64,000 nucleotides of DNA from Rostratula benghalensis. Its lineage: Eukaryota > Chordata > Aves > Charadriiformes > Rostratulidae. A model generated the notes under the pieces. It saw nothing but the letters and a program-made list of their open reading frames with translations, searched no databases and was not told the DNA's origin. Location of the stretch: NCBI GenBank assembly GCA_013399305.1, contig VXAI01000480.1, positions 130,585 to 194,584 on the forward strand, written 5' to 3'. Positions 54,828-64,000 of the stretch are shown here, in pieces; positions within the stretch are counted from its first letter, which is position 1, and every line of letters starts with the position of its first letter. A program made the position numbers and the translations under genes.

Positions 54828-55059
54828 GGCCGCCCCGCTCTGCACCAGGCGCTCCCGGATGTGCGTCACCCGCGCTCCCTCACTGGCTGACCCCCCCCCT
54901 CCCAGCATGCCTTGCTGGCAGCCCCTTCCGGCGCCGCCGTGACGTCTCCCGCCTCCCCGCCTGCCTATTGGCTGGTGCCGGAGGTTTCTATGGAAACTGC
55001 GGCTCCCGGCAGTCGCCGCGGCTCGGCTGCTTCCGGAGACGTGTCCGGGGCGGGGGAAA
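54828..55059. promoter_or_regulatory. Bidirectional DDX49/COPE promoter
   Basis: The two start codons are 232 bp apart in a CpG island. Visible motifs are a ZNF143/THAP11-type TCCCAGCATGCCTTGC (54900-54915), ETS-type CTTCCGG (54925-54931 and 55030-55036), a CRE-like TGACGTCT (54940-54947), an inverted CCAAT box ATTGG (54967-54971) and an RFX X-box-like palindrome GTTTCTATGGAAAC (54984-54997). There is no TATA box. This is the usual make-up of a housekeeping divergent promoter. Factor binding is inferred from motif shape only. Confidence 0.75.
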
Positions 55060-58000
55060 ATGGCGTCTGGGGCGGCTGCGGGCTCCGCCGCTCAGGGCGG
55101 CGAAGCCGATGAGCTCTTCGACGTGAAGAACAGCTTCTACATCGGGGCCTACCAGGCCGCCATCAACGAGGCGCAGCGGGTCAAGGTGAGGCGGCTCGGA
55201 GGGCGGCCAGGGTGTCCCTTGGCCCGCGGCTCGGTGCCTCCCAGCGGCCGCCCCGACGTCTAAGCGTCCAAGCTTGGGACTCTCTGGGCTTCCTCCGGTC
55301 CTCTCCACCTCGTCCCAGGTGGTTTTCGGTGTTTCCTGCATTCGCAGGGGGGCTGGGGTGGAAGCGGAGGGCTCCGAGAATGTGTGGGAGGGTCCCGTGT
55401 CTCTTGGGGGGAATCTCATGCGTGGGGGTGAGACTGTCGCGGGATCGGGTTGTGGCTGCACGGGTCCCTGAGAAAGGTTCTTGTTTTCTGTGATCCCCGC
55501 AGCCCTCTAACCCGGAAAAAGAAGTGGAGAGGGATGTCTTCTTGTTCCGAGCCTATATTGCCCAGGTGAGGTTGCCAGTAGTGATTGTGCAGCAGCAGGG
55601 GCTGAGAGTGGGGCTGGACTCCAGGGGATCGTGGGTCTGGGTCCTCCTTCAGCGCTGGGGCAGAACATGTTCCCTGCCAGCAACGTGGTTGTAAGGCACA
55701 GTGTTGTACCTGGGGTCAGGATGACCTGCTGAGATTTCTTTGAGGGGTGCTTTTTTTTTGTCTTTCAAATGGACAAATAGTTCTCTTTGGGGTTACGAAA
55801 TTGGGCTGTGTTCACAGAGAACAACATGAGACATAAGGTAGAAATTTGCTGTAGCTCTGACAGAGGTTTTGAGGAAGTAAGCAGTTTCCTGCCTTCTGAA
55901 AATTGAGCAAGTTTTCCTTTGTTGCCTTGAGTAGAGGAAATATGGTGTTGTCCTGGATGAAATCAAAGCCAACGCTGGTCCTGAGCTCCAGGCAGTGAGG
56001 ATGTTTGCAGAATATCTTTCAAATGAGAGTCAGAGGTAAGTCTGACAATAAGCTGGAACTCCAGCCCTGTCCTGCAGGGAATATCTTTCCACGTGGAAAG
56101 TTCCTTCTAGAAGCATGGTCTTTATGGTGATTTCCTGTGGTTTCACGGTGAATCCTAAAAAGACAAGATCTTTTTGTAATGAAACGCTCCCAGACTCTCA
56201 CCATTGCTCTTCACAGGGATGCAATCATTGCTGATTTGGACAAGAAGATGGCAAAAAGTGTTGATGTGGCCAACACTACTTTCTTGCTGATGGCTGCTTC
56301 CATCTATTTCCACGACAAAAATCCTGATGCAGCTCTGCGGACCCTACATCAAGGGGAGAGCTTAGAATGGTGAGTGGCATCGGGAGGTGTGTGCAGACAA
56401 AGTGCCTCTCTGAGGTCTGGCTCATCTTTTAAAAACCTTGAAACCGTTCAGAAACTGGTTTGAGCTTTGCCTTCTAAGTTGAGAGTGATTTGGTGCTCGT
56501 CTTATGATATCTGGCTGATGCTTCAGAGGGCTGTGCTGCCATCCAGTGTGACCTGGAGAGCTGGGCAGAGAAGAACCTTATGAGGTTCAACAAGGACAAG
56601 TGTAGGGTCCTGCACCTGGGGAGGAAAAATTCCAGGCACCAGTAGAGGCTTGGAGTGGACCTGCTGGAAAGCACTGCTGAGGAGGGGGATCTGGGGGGCC
56701 TGGGGGACAGTGAACCATCCATGAGCCAGCACCGTGCCCTGGTGGCCAAGAGGGCAATGGAGTCCTGGGCTGGGCAGGGAAGAGCGTGGCCAGGAGGTCC
56801 AGGGAGGTCATTCTCCCCCTCTGCTCTGCACTGGGGAGGCCACAACTGGAATCCTGCCTCCAGTGCTGGGCTCCCCAGTTCAAGAGAGACAGGGAACTAC
56901 TGGAGAGAGTCCAGCGTAGGGCAACAAAGGTGATGGAGGGGTTGGATTCCATTGGAATCTGAGGAGGAACTTGTTTGGGGTGAGGGTGTCAGAGCCCTGG
57001 CAGAGGCTGCCCAGGGAGGGTGTGGAGTCCCCTTCTCTGGAGACCTTCAAGCCCTGGGTGGATGCAGCCCCGAGGGATGTGCTCTGGGCAGCCCTGCTTT
57101 AGCAGGGGAGTGGGACTGGGTGAGCTCTAGAGGTCCCTTCCAACCCTGACAGTTCCCTGATTCCGTGATGAAGTCGATTGCTCCCTTAGGAAACTTAAGA
57201 ACCCAATTTATTGATTCCTCTGTGTTCAGAGTTGCTGAGATGAGCATTTTGTCCTCACAGTGAGGGAGCTCTTGGGAGCTGGGACAGTTTCCCCGCTGTG
57301 GGTCCAGCTCTGAGAACCTGCTCCCTGTTGGTGGTTTCCTGCAGGGAGGCTCCTCCCTGGGTGCTGGCAGCAACTCTCCCTGCTCTGGGCAAAGCCCAGG
57401 GAAGAGGAAAAACTGTCAAAATCACTTTGCTCTTGTTCATTGCAGCATGGCCATGATGATTCAGATTCTTCTGAAGCTCGACAGGCTCGATCTGGCTCGG
57501 TAAGTTCACGTCCCTTTGCTTTTTAATGGTGTTCTTTTGGGAGGGCCTCAAGAAGAGAATTTCCATCAGCCACCCTCCCAGCCAGGTGATGAAAATTCTC
57601 TTCTCGAGGCCCACCCCCACAAGAACACCATCAGCATTTTAACACCCACAGTGGACAGAAGACCACTGCAAAATGTTCTTTATTCTTCACGTTGCAAAAG
57701 CTGTGGAGATAACAGAGCTGGGTACAGCTGAAGGAAGGGATGGACCTGTAGCTTTGATCTCACCTTCAGCAGAGTGGTTGGAATCTCTGAGCCCTGGGTT
57801 TCTAACTCCCCCCTGGGGAAGTAAAGCAGGGTGGGTCTTTCACAGGCCATGTCAGTGAAATATTGAGGTGTTTGTGCCATGGCTGTTGCACGATGGCGAT
57901 GGAAGAGCTGAGAGAAGACACTACAACCTTTTGCATCTGTCTTAAGGAAGTTGCCTTGTCATTCTGTTCTGTGTCTCCCACTTCTGCTTCTGCAGCAAGG

Positions 58001-60892
58001 AACTCAAGAAGATGCAGGAGCAAGACGAGGATGCGACTCTCACTCAGCTGGCAACTGCCTGGGTCAACCTGGCCATAGTGAGTGTCCCTCGGGGCTCAGT
58101 GTTGGGGCCAGTCCTGTTTCATATCTTTATCCATGATCTGGATGAGGGGGTTGAGTCCACCTTCAGTAAGTCTGCAGAGGACAGCAAACCAGGTGGGAGT
58201 GTTGAGCTGCTGGAGGGTAGGAAGGTTCTACAGAGGGACCTGGACAGGTTGGATCCATGAGCCAAGGCCAGTTGTATGAGGTTCAATAAGGCCAAGGGCT
58301 GGGCCCTGCATTTCAGTCACGACACCCCCAGGCAGCACTGCAGGGTTTGGGGTTTTGTGGGGTGTGTGGGGCTTTTTTTTTTCTCCTTCCTTCAGGCACC
58401 CAGGTAACTGGCTTCACAGCCTGGCTGTCAGCCTTTCATCTGTGCTCCTCAGCCTTCAGCTCGCACAGGGAAGAGCTAAACCACGCTTAAATAATTCACA
58501 AAACATTAGAATATAAAATGGAAAGTTGCTGTGTTACCAGCACCCAGACCTTGCAATTAAACTCTAAGGGGAAAAAAAAAAAAAAAAGTACTTTTCTGCT
58601 TAGAGCAGACCAAACTGTACAGTTTGGCAGTCCAGATAATCAGGTGGTTCAAAATAAGGAATCTCCTAAATTCAGTGAAGTCCAAGGTTCCACATGAAAT
58701 AACCTGTTATTTTATGGCTTCCTTGGTTTTTTAGCCTTCACTCAGTTCTGTTATGAAATCTCCCATAAGTAGCCCTTGCCTTGGAATGGTGTACGATGGA
58801 TTTTCCGTAAAATCTTGGTTTTCCCAAGAGATCCCACCTCAAACTGGTGGAAGATACCACACGTAGAACCTTTCTGGAGCTGGAACTTTTTGAAGAGCCA
58901 GGTGTCTGTAGGTGCATTTAATTATAAAAATCCTGTTTCATTTATTACGTCAGACATCTCAAGTGGTTCTTTTGAAGTGGTTGTTTTGGGGTGGGTTTTT
59001 TTTTTTTCTTTTTTGAATGGCAGCCTGCATCTTTTGATCATTTTAAGTGCTTCTTAATATTAAATATTTTTGCATTTCTTTCATCTGTGGTCTGACAGCG
59101 AGCTGTTGTGCTGCAGGAGATCAGATGAACGCCAACTGTTTCTTATGTGTTTTATATCAGCATTTTATAACCCCAGAAATGAACTTTGTGCCTCATCCTT
59201 CTGACCCTGGCGAGAACACCCAGGTGTAGTGAAGCTGTGGGTGTTTGTCTCCTCCCTTTGCAGGGTGGGGAGAAGTTACAAGATGCCTATTACATCTTCC
59301 AAGAGATGGCAGACAAATGCTCCTCCACCCTCCTGCTGCTGAACGGGCAGGCAGCCTGCTACATGGCTCAGGGCAAGTGGGACGACGCAGAGGGAGTGCT
59401 TCAGGAGGCCTTGGACAAGGTACTTTCTGCTTTTACCTGGCAGATTTCCTCTCAGGGGGGCTGCAAACTCCAAGAGCACGAACTTTCACTGTTAAAACTT
59501 CATGAAAGTATCACTATATTGATGTGTATTGCTAAGGGTGGTCACTGCATAGACCTCCCTTTCCTTCTGCTTTGCTTTTCCCAGTAAAGCGAGCTGTGGG
59601 TTGGGGAGAACTGGTTCTCACAGGACTCTGCTGGTTGTCAGCCTGGGGTCACAGCATTTCAGGTGGATCAGGTGGTTGTTCTTCTTTGCAGGACAGCGGC
59701 CACCCTGAGACCCTCATCAACTTTGTTGTCCTGTCACAGCACTTGGGCAAACCACCAGAGGTGAGGTGGGGTTTATTGTACCCAAACAGCCTGTTCCTGC
59801 TGCAGGCCATGTGTTCCTCCTGCACTGGGAACTTGGCTTTTGCAGTTTCACTGGTTCTCATCAGAACTGGCATTGACAAAATGGAGTAGTTCTGGGGTGC
59901 AGACAGCACCCAGAACAGCAGTTCTGGGAGCTCACATCTTCAATAGAGTCTCTGGGGAAGTATATGCTGTAGATGATGGTATATACTTGAGAGGGAGCCC
60001 TGGGCAGAAGAAGAAATCTCTGAGTTCAGTTCAGATTATTTCTCAGCCCCACTATTTAAGGTCCGCTTCCTAAGTGCGGAGTATGCACAGGATCTTACTG
60101 GTTTTAACTGGGGCTGCCAACACTCGGGAGACTGAGAAAAATCAGTTTTTTTTTTTTTACTCACTGCAAACAAATCTGTTGAAGTGTGATGTTTTAAACT
60201 CTTGTGTAGCTCTTCTGGTGTCCTCTCCAGGTTGACATTTCTCTCTCCTGCCCCTTCAGGTTACGAATCGCTATTTGTCACAGCTGAAAGACGCGCATAA
60301 AAATCATCCGTTCATAAAGGAGTATCAGGCAAAGGTACCAATTACTTCCTCCTACAAAACTGAATTTATTTTGCCTCACACCAGTGTCTGATGGGTTCTT
60401 TCCCAGTCAAGATGACTGCAGTTCAGAGGGGGTAGGCCCGTGGGCCTTCTCCATCACGTTTTTGTCAGGAGATTTTTCTAGCCCTTGTGCTGGAACCACA
60501 AAGCAAGAGTTAAAGGAAGGAAGTGATGGGCCTGGACCTGGGAATGTCCTGAGGGAACCTTAATCTGTGCCAGGAGCGTGGTACTGTCAGACACTGGGCT
60601 TGAACGGTGGAAATGCCTTTTTGGAAGGGAGAATTTGGGGAGGGGGGGAAAGCAGGATAAAGGTGGTAGCGAAGGGAAAATGGAACTGATGGAGGTGATC
60701 GTGCTTCTTAAAATCCCTTCTGCCTCAGCGAGCTGTGACAGCAGTGTCCTCGTCAGGAAATGCAGGTTTGGTTTTGGTGTCAAGTTCTAGGTCTGTTCAC
60801 TGTGGTTTGGGGTTTTTTTTTTATTATTTATTTCTGATTTGAAGGAGAATGACTTTGACCGGCTGGTCATGCAGTACGCCCCCAGCGCCTGA
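55060..60892 (+). CDS. COPE: Coatomer subunit epsilon
   Basis: Ten exons join in frame to 309 codons (308 aa, the same as human): 55060-55185, 55503-55565, 55935-56035, 56217-56369, 57446-57499, 57996-58077, 59264-59419, 59692-59760, 60260-60334, 60845-60892. COPE is a helical, TPR-like subunit that binds alpha-COP in the COPI coat, which moves vesicles between Golgi compartments and back to the ER. Family landmarks are [85 protein letters not shown] and the C-terminus QYAPSA. Start choice is the first ATG (context GAAAATGG), followed by a short Ala/Gly-rich leader. Exon 6 ends LAI|GGEKL at a GTGAGT donor directly followed by CR1 sequence. Confidence 0.97.
56535..57175 (+). mobile_element. 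CR1-type LINE fragment in COPE intron 4
   Basis: The plus-oriented fragment begins in the reverse-transcriptase end (GTGTAGGGTCCTGCACCTGG) and ends in CCAACCCTGACAGTTCC. It is the same subfamily as the copies at 31840 and 41490 and fills much of the intron. Confidence 0.85.
57525..57637. repeat. Foldback (inverted repeat) in COPE intron 5
   Basis: The left arm (57525-57568, TGGTGTTCTTTTGGGAGGG...) and right arm (57587-57631, ...CCCACAAGAACACCA) are reverse complements over about 45 bases with few mismatches. An 18-base spacer rich in C and G separates them. The left arm begins about 25 bases after the donor of COPE exon 5. I do not recognise it as a named element or microRNA. Confidence 0.85.
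58080..58330 (+). mobile_element. CR1 reverse-transcriptase fragment abutting COPE exon 6 donor
   Basis: The plus-oriented, sense fragment encodes part of the CR1 reverse transcriptase ([35 protein letters not shown]) and then a TGA stop. The expected FADD catalytic motif reads SAED, so it is inactive. Recognisable CR1 sequence starts within about four bases of the exon 6/intron 6 boundary at 58077/58078. Confidence 0.85.
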
Positions 60893-61175
60893 GGAGAGGG
60901 GAAGGAGGTCCTGCCCTGGGGTACCTTGAGAACTGGGGTTCGTGTCCAGAGCCCTTCTGGTAACACAGGAAAATGCCCTCTGTGAGTGGGTCTGGCACCA
61001 CTGGCCAAGGCAGGGTCTTGCCTCCAGCAAAGCTGGTGCTAAACCCGTGTCTAACAGGTAGCTACTGGGATTTGGTAGCTGAAGAGCCTGCGTTGTGGCT
61101 CATCTGGGCCCTGAACTCTGCTTAAAAAATCGGGGGTGAATTAAGAGTGCGCGACGCTGTACCTTACACATTCCT

Positions 61176-61181
61176 AATAAA
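61176..61181 (+). terminator. COPE: COPE polyadenylation signal
   Basis: AATAAA lies 284 bases after the COPE stop codon, preceded by a short unremarkable 3' UTR and followed by pyrimidine-rich sequence. Confidence 0.75.
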
Positions 61182-61199
61182 GCCTTTCCTGGATCTACC

Positions 61200-63300
61200 T
61201 GCCCCTTCATTTCTGGAATTCGGGTAATTCCACTCTGGGGTGGAGCCCTGTCATCTGTACCGAGGGCAAACTGGTGGGAGGAAGATGAAGGTTTGTTTTA
61301 AGTGTGGATGAATCCTGGGTTATGGATTTCTTTTCAGTCTGAGTGGTGACTCCGCCGTTAACCCCGGCATCCTCCGGAAGAAGCACACGCAGCCGCAGGG
61401 GTCACTGCTGGTGAGAGGGGAAAGCTTCCCCCAAAATTACAAATAATCCGACTGTAATAGGCTCAGCCTTAATCTGGCCTGGGTAACACGCAGTGGCTCG
61501 TGTCCTGGAGCCAGGAGAGCACCTCTTCCAGCACGTGTGGGGCTGTGCTTGTCACCCCTCAATCCTGAAACGGTGGTGGCTGTTGAACGTGGTGTGTGGT
61601 GGAGCGTGACGTGACCCAAGGCCACCGGGTGATGCCTTTCAGTAGCCACGGACTCCTGGAAGCGTTTCAGGTCGCAGCTGCCCAAGTGGGAGCCTCGGCA
61701 CCTGATAATTAATCAAATTATCTCCTGGGTTGTGCCTCGGGGTGGGGGAGAAGAGGGGGTTTGTACCACACTGTGAGTGTGTCTTCGCTGGTGTTTCCTT
61801 TGTGCCCACCTCGGCTTGGGTTGCTCTGAAAGGGCTCATTGTCTCCTTCCTGGGGTTGTTCAGCAAAGGGCGATTTCTAGCCAGGGGTTATTCCTGGTGC
61901 GGCCTGGAATGAATAATTTCCTTTGTGGAGCCCTGAAAGGGGCTTGTGTGCTCAGGGCAGCCATTACCCGCTCCATGGGCCATGATAAATTGACTTAAAA
62001 CCCATAAACAATAAAAGCAAGTGGCCTCAGCAGGAGGCAGTGCTGTCCCTGGGAGAAGAGGGGAACGTGTCTGCACCTCGGAGAGGAACGGGCTTGGGTT
62101 TTCTCCTTCCTGCCCCAGCCCCATTAGAGAGGTTCCAGAGAGCTTGAAGGCAGAACAGCCACGGAGGAATGACTTTCAGTGGGATAAAACTCATTTATAG
62201 TTGGGTTTTCTCTCTCTCCCACTCAAGGTTGTTGGAGTTGCAGTTGCACGAGGGCCAGTGATGATGATGATGATGAAGAGGAGGGTGATGATGATTATCT
62301 CTGGTGGGATCCCACAGCTGCTCTGTAGGTGGTGGTTGTGGTGCCTTAGGACACAGCTGAACTCCATTTGCTCCTCCGTGGTTGAAACCAAATGCTCCTG
62401 CACCCTTTGCTCCCAAGTTCCTCTTGTGCTTTACCACAAGACGATTTAAGTGTTGGCATTTTAGGAGAATCTTCATCTTAAACTCACACTTCTCCTAACG
62501 AGCCCCTTGTCTGGCTGTAGGTGAGCCTGGAGGTAGTGCCTGTAACCAGATTTCTGTCCTGTGAATCAGCAGCTCATCAGAGCAGGAGCTGCCTGCTTTT
62601 GGGAGGAGGCATTCAGTGGGGTCCTTCGCCAGGGGTGACCTTTGGGGTGCGTGTATTTGCGTTTTCCAGGTGCATCTCATTATTCCAGAGCTGCCTTAAT
62701 TGCCACAGGTGCCCAGGGTTCAGCTGTGGGGTGGAAACACCCGAGCCTTTGCTGCTGTGTGAGGAGGGGGTGGATCTGCTGCTGCTTGGAGGTGTCTGCA
62801 GGTATGGAACAAAAAAAAAAAAAAAAAGAGAAATATTTGGGAAATGCTTCTCTTTGCATACAGAAAGGAAAAGCGCGGAGGGGTGGATGTTTAGTCGTGC
62901 GTTGTGAGCGTGGGAAGCTGTGGGAGGTCAGGGGTGGGGTTGGACAAGGTTTGCCAAGGCTCTGTGGCCACCTTCCAGCCCTCCGTGGCCACCTGGAGGG
63001 CGCCCCTTGGCAGGCAGAGCGGTTTTCCGCTGGGGCATCGTCAATTGTCATCTCCTGATACTGAAATATTTGTGTTTGTCTCCCTGCTGGAGTGACTCCA
63101 GCCCATTGTCACGGCTCGTCGTCCAAGAGAGCAGTCGCATTTCTTGGGTGGTTTGGGTTTTTTTTTTTTTTTGTTTTTTGGGTTGTTTTTTGTTTTTTTG
63201 TTTTTTTTTTTGAGTAAGAAATTGCAATAAAACTTCATTCAGCGGGCGCCTGGGCTGGTTAACGAGCATCTAATGAGCCGCTGCTCCGCTCCGTGCTGAT
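61200..63300. other. Intergenic region between COPE and CERS1
   Basis: I see no gene here. It contains a (GAT)n-type run (62259-62298), an A run near 62811-62827 and a T/G-rich tract with long T runs (63158-63215). Confidence 0.6.
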
Positions 63301-63551
63301 TAACGGGCACCTAATGAGCCTTGAGCGGCTTCTCCAGCCCCCGGCTCTGGCCCGGAGAGGGCGAGCAGAAACCCCAAGGGGGCGAGCAGAGCCCGGAGGG
63401 GGCCGGGCCGTAGGCGGGGGGGTAGGGGGGGGCGGCTCTTAGGTCCCCGGTAACGGCGGGGAGGGGAGTCCCGTCCCCGTCCCGCCCCGCGCGGAGCCTG
63501 CGCGGAGCCTGCGGGCAGCGGCGGGGCCATGGGCGGGCGGCGCTGATCGCC
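63300..63551 (+). promoter_or_regulatory. CERS1: CERS1 CpG-island promoter and leader
   Basis: CpG-dense sequence rises sharply from about 63300 to the CERS1 start codon and continues through exon 1. No TATA box stands out; G-rich SP1-like boxes (GGGGGCGGC) are present near 63428. Confidence 0.55.
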
Positions 63552-63773
63552 ATGCCGGTTCCCGAGCCCATGCCCGGTTACGGGCAGCTGCTGCGGCGGG
63601 GCTACGGTAGTTTGGCGGCGGCGGTGCGGGGCTGCGGGGACTGCGGCTGGGAGCTGTCGCGCCGGACCTGGGCTGAGAACGCTCACCTGGGCTGGGGAGA
63701 GGTGCTGCTCTGCGGGCTCTGCGCCCTGGCATGGACCGCGCTGCGCCGCGCAGCCGCCCGCAGGGTCTTTCGG
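63552..63773 (+). CDS. CERS1: Ceramide synthase 1, first coding exon (partial gene)
   Basis: The single exon encodes 74 residues and ends at a GTCAGT donor in phase 0; the remaining exons lie beyond the window. Residues EPMPGYGQLLRRGYGS, CGDCGWELSRR and LAWTALRRAAARRVFR match the N-terminus of vertebrate CERS1, including the first membrane helix (about 48-65). CERS1 joins stearoyl-CoA to sphinganine or sphingosine in the ER membrane to make C18 ceramides, mainly in neurons. The TLC catalytic domain is not in this window. The order COPE then CERS1 is conserved with human. In mammals this locus also yields a CERS1-GDF1 bicistronic transcript; nothing of GDF1 is visible here. Confidence 0.92.
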
Positions 63774-63869
63774 GTCAGTCCGAGCCGCCGGGGAGCGGGG
63801 GGGGGACACACCGGGTTAACGGAACACCGCGCACCGGCGGGGTGGGGGCGGCCGGTACACCGCGGGGGG

Positions 63870-63955
63870 GGGTGCTTCTCCTCCAGCCGGGGCCGCATGC
63901 CGGGGATCCGTTGCACCGGAGGGATCCACTCCTCCAGCCGGGGCCGCATCTCTCG
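63870..63955. repeat. Two-copy tandem repeat in CERS1 intron 1
   Basis: CTCCTCCAGCCGGGGCCGCAT occurs twice about 52 bases apart, near 63879 and 63930, with partly repeated ACCGGAGGG between and after. It looks like a GC-rich minisatellite that may continue past the window. Confidence 0.7.
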
Positions 63956-64000
63956 TCCCCATCCCCGCCGGTGTACCGGAGGGCTCCTCTCTTCTCCCCC

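Noticed and set aside
63300..63949. Long minus-strand frames across the CERS1 CpG island
   Set aside because: They arise from stop-poor GC-rich sequence antisense to CERS1 exon 1 and have no family similarity.

Overview
The window is vertebrate nuclear DNA, almost certainly from a bird. Genes are split into short exons with GT/AG introns of about 0.1-1 kb (one is 12.4 kb). The interspersed repeats I can recognise are nearly all 5'-truncated CR1-type LINE fragments. The gene order HOMER3 - DDX49 - COPE - CERS1 matches human 19p13.11, which I recall as lying on chicken microchromosome 28. All exon joins below were traced by hand from frame, splice sites and family similarity; nothing was aligned by software.

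Layout. (1) 1-3620 is AT-rich, with no convincing coding exon and four plus-strand AATAAA motifs, so it may be the long 3' UTR of an upstream plus-strand gene. (2) 3760-4310 is a CR1 copy, followed by a splice-flanked open stretch (4318-4481) and a CpG-rich promoter-like region (about 4600-5200). (3) 6315-14549 (+) is a complete 14-exon class 4 semaphorin of 804 aa, probably the SEMA4E-type paralogue that mammals lack. (4) 19200-42642 (+) is HOMER3, 353 aa in 9 exons. Its first coding exon holds only 5 coding bases, and the first intron is 12.4 kb and rich in CR1. A 70-N assembly gap lies in intron 5. (5) 49543-54827 (-) is DDX49, a DEAD-box RNA helicase of 479 aa in 13 exons, tail-to-tail with HOMER3. 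(6) 55060-60892 (+) is COPE, the coatomer epsilon subunit, 308 aa in 10 exons. It is head-to-head with DDX49 across a 232-bp bidirectional promoter. (7) 63552-63773 (+) is the first coding exon of CERS1 (ceramide synthase 1) in a CpG island; the rest lies beyond the window.

The genes do not form one pathway. They are a guidance ligand/receptor, a postsynaptic scaffold, a nucleolar helicase, a COPI subunit and a sphingolipid enzyme held together by old vertebrate synteny. The most unusual signals are structural. Two CR1 copies begin within about a dozen bases of host 5' splice sites (COPE exon 6, DDX49 exon 8). Two near-identical CR1 copies lie inverted about 21.5 kb apart. A foldback of about 110 bp lies in COPE intron 5. 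Two splice-flanked open stretches belong to no recognised gene. I found no clearly new multi-gene system.
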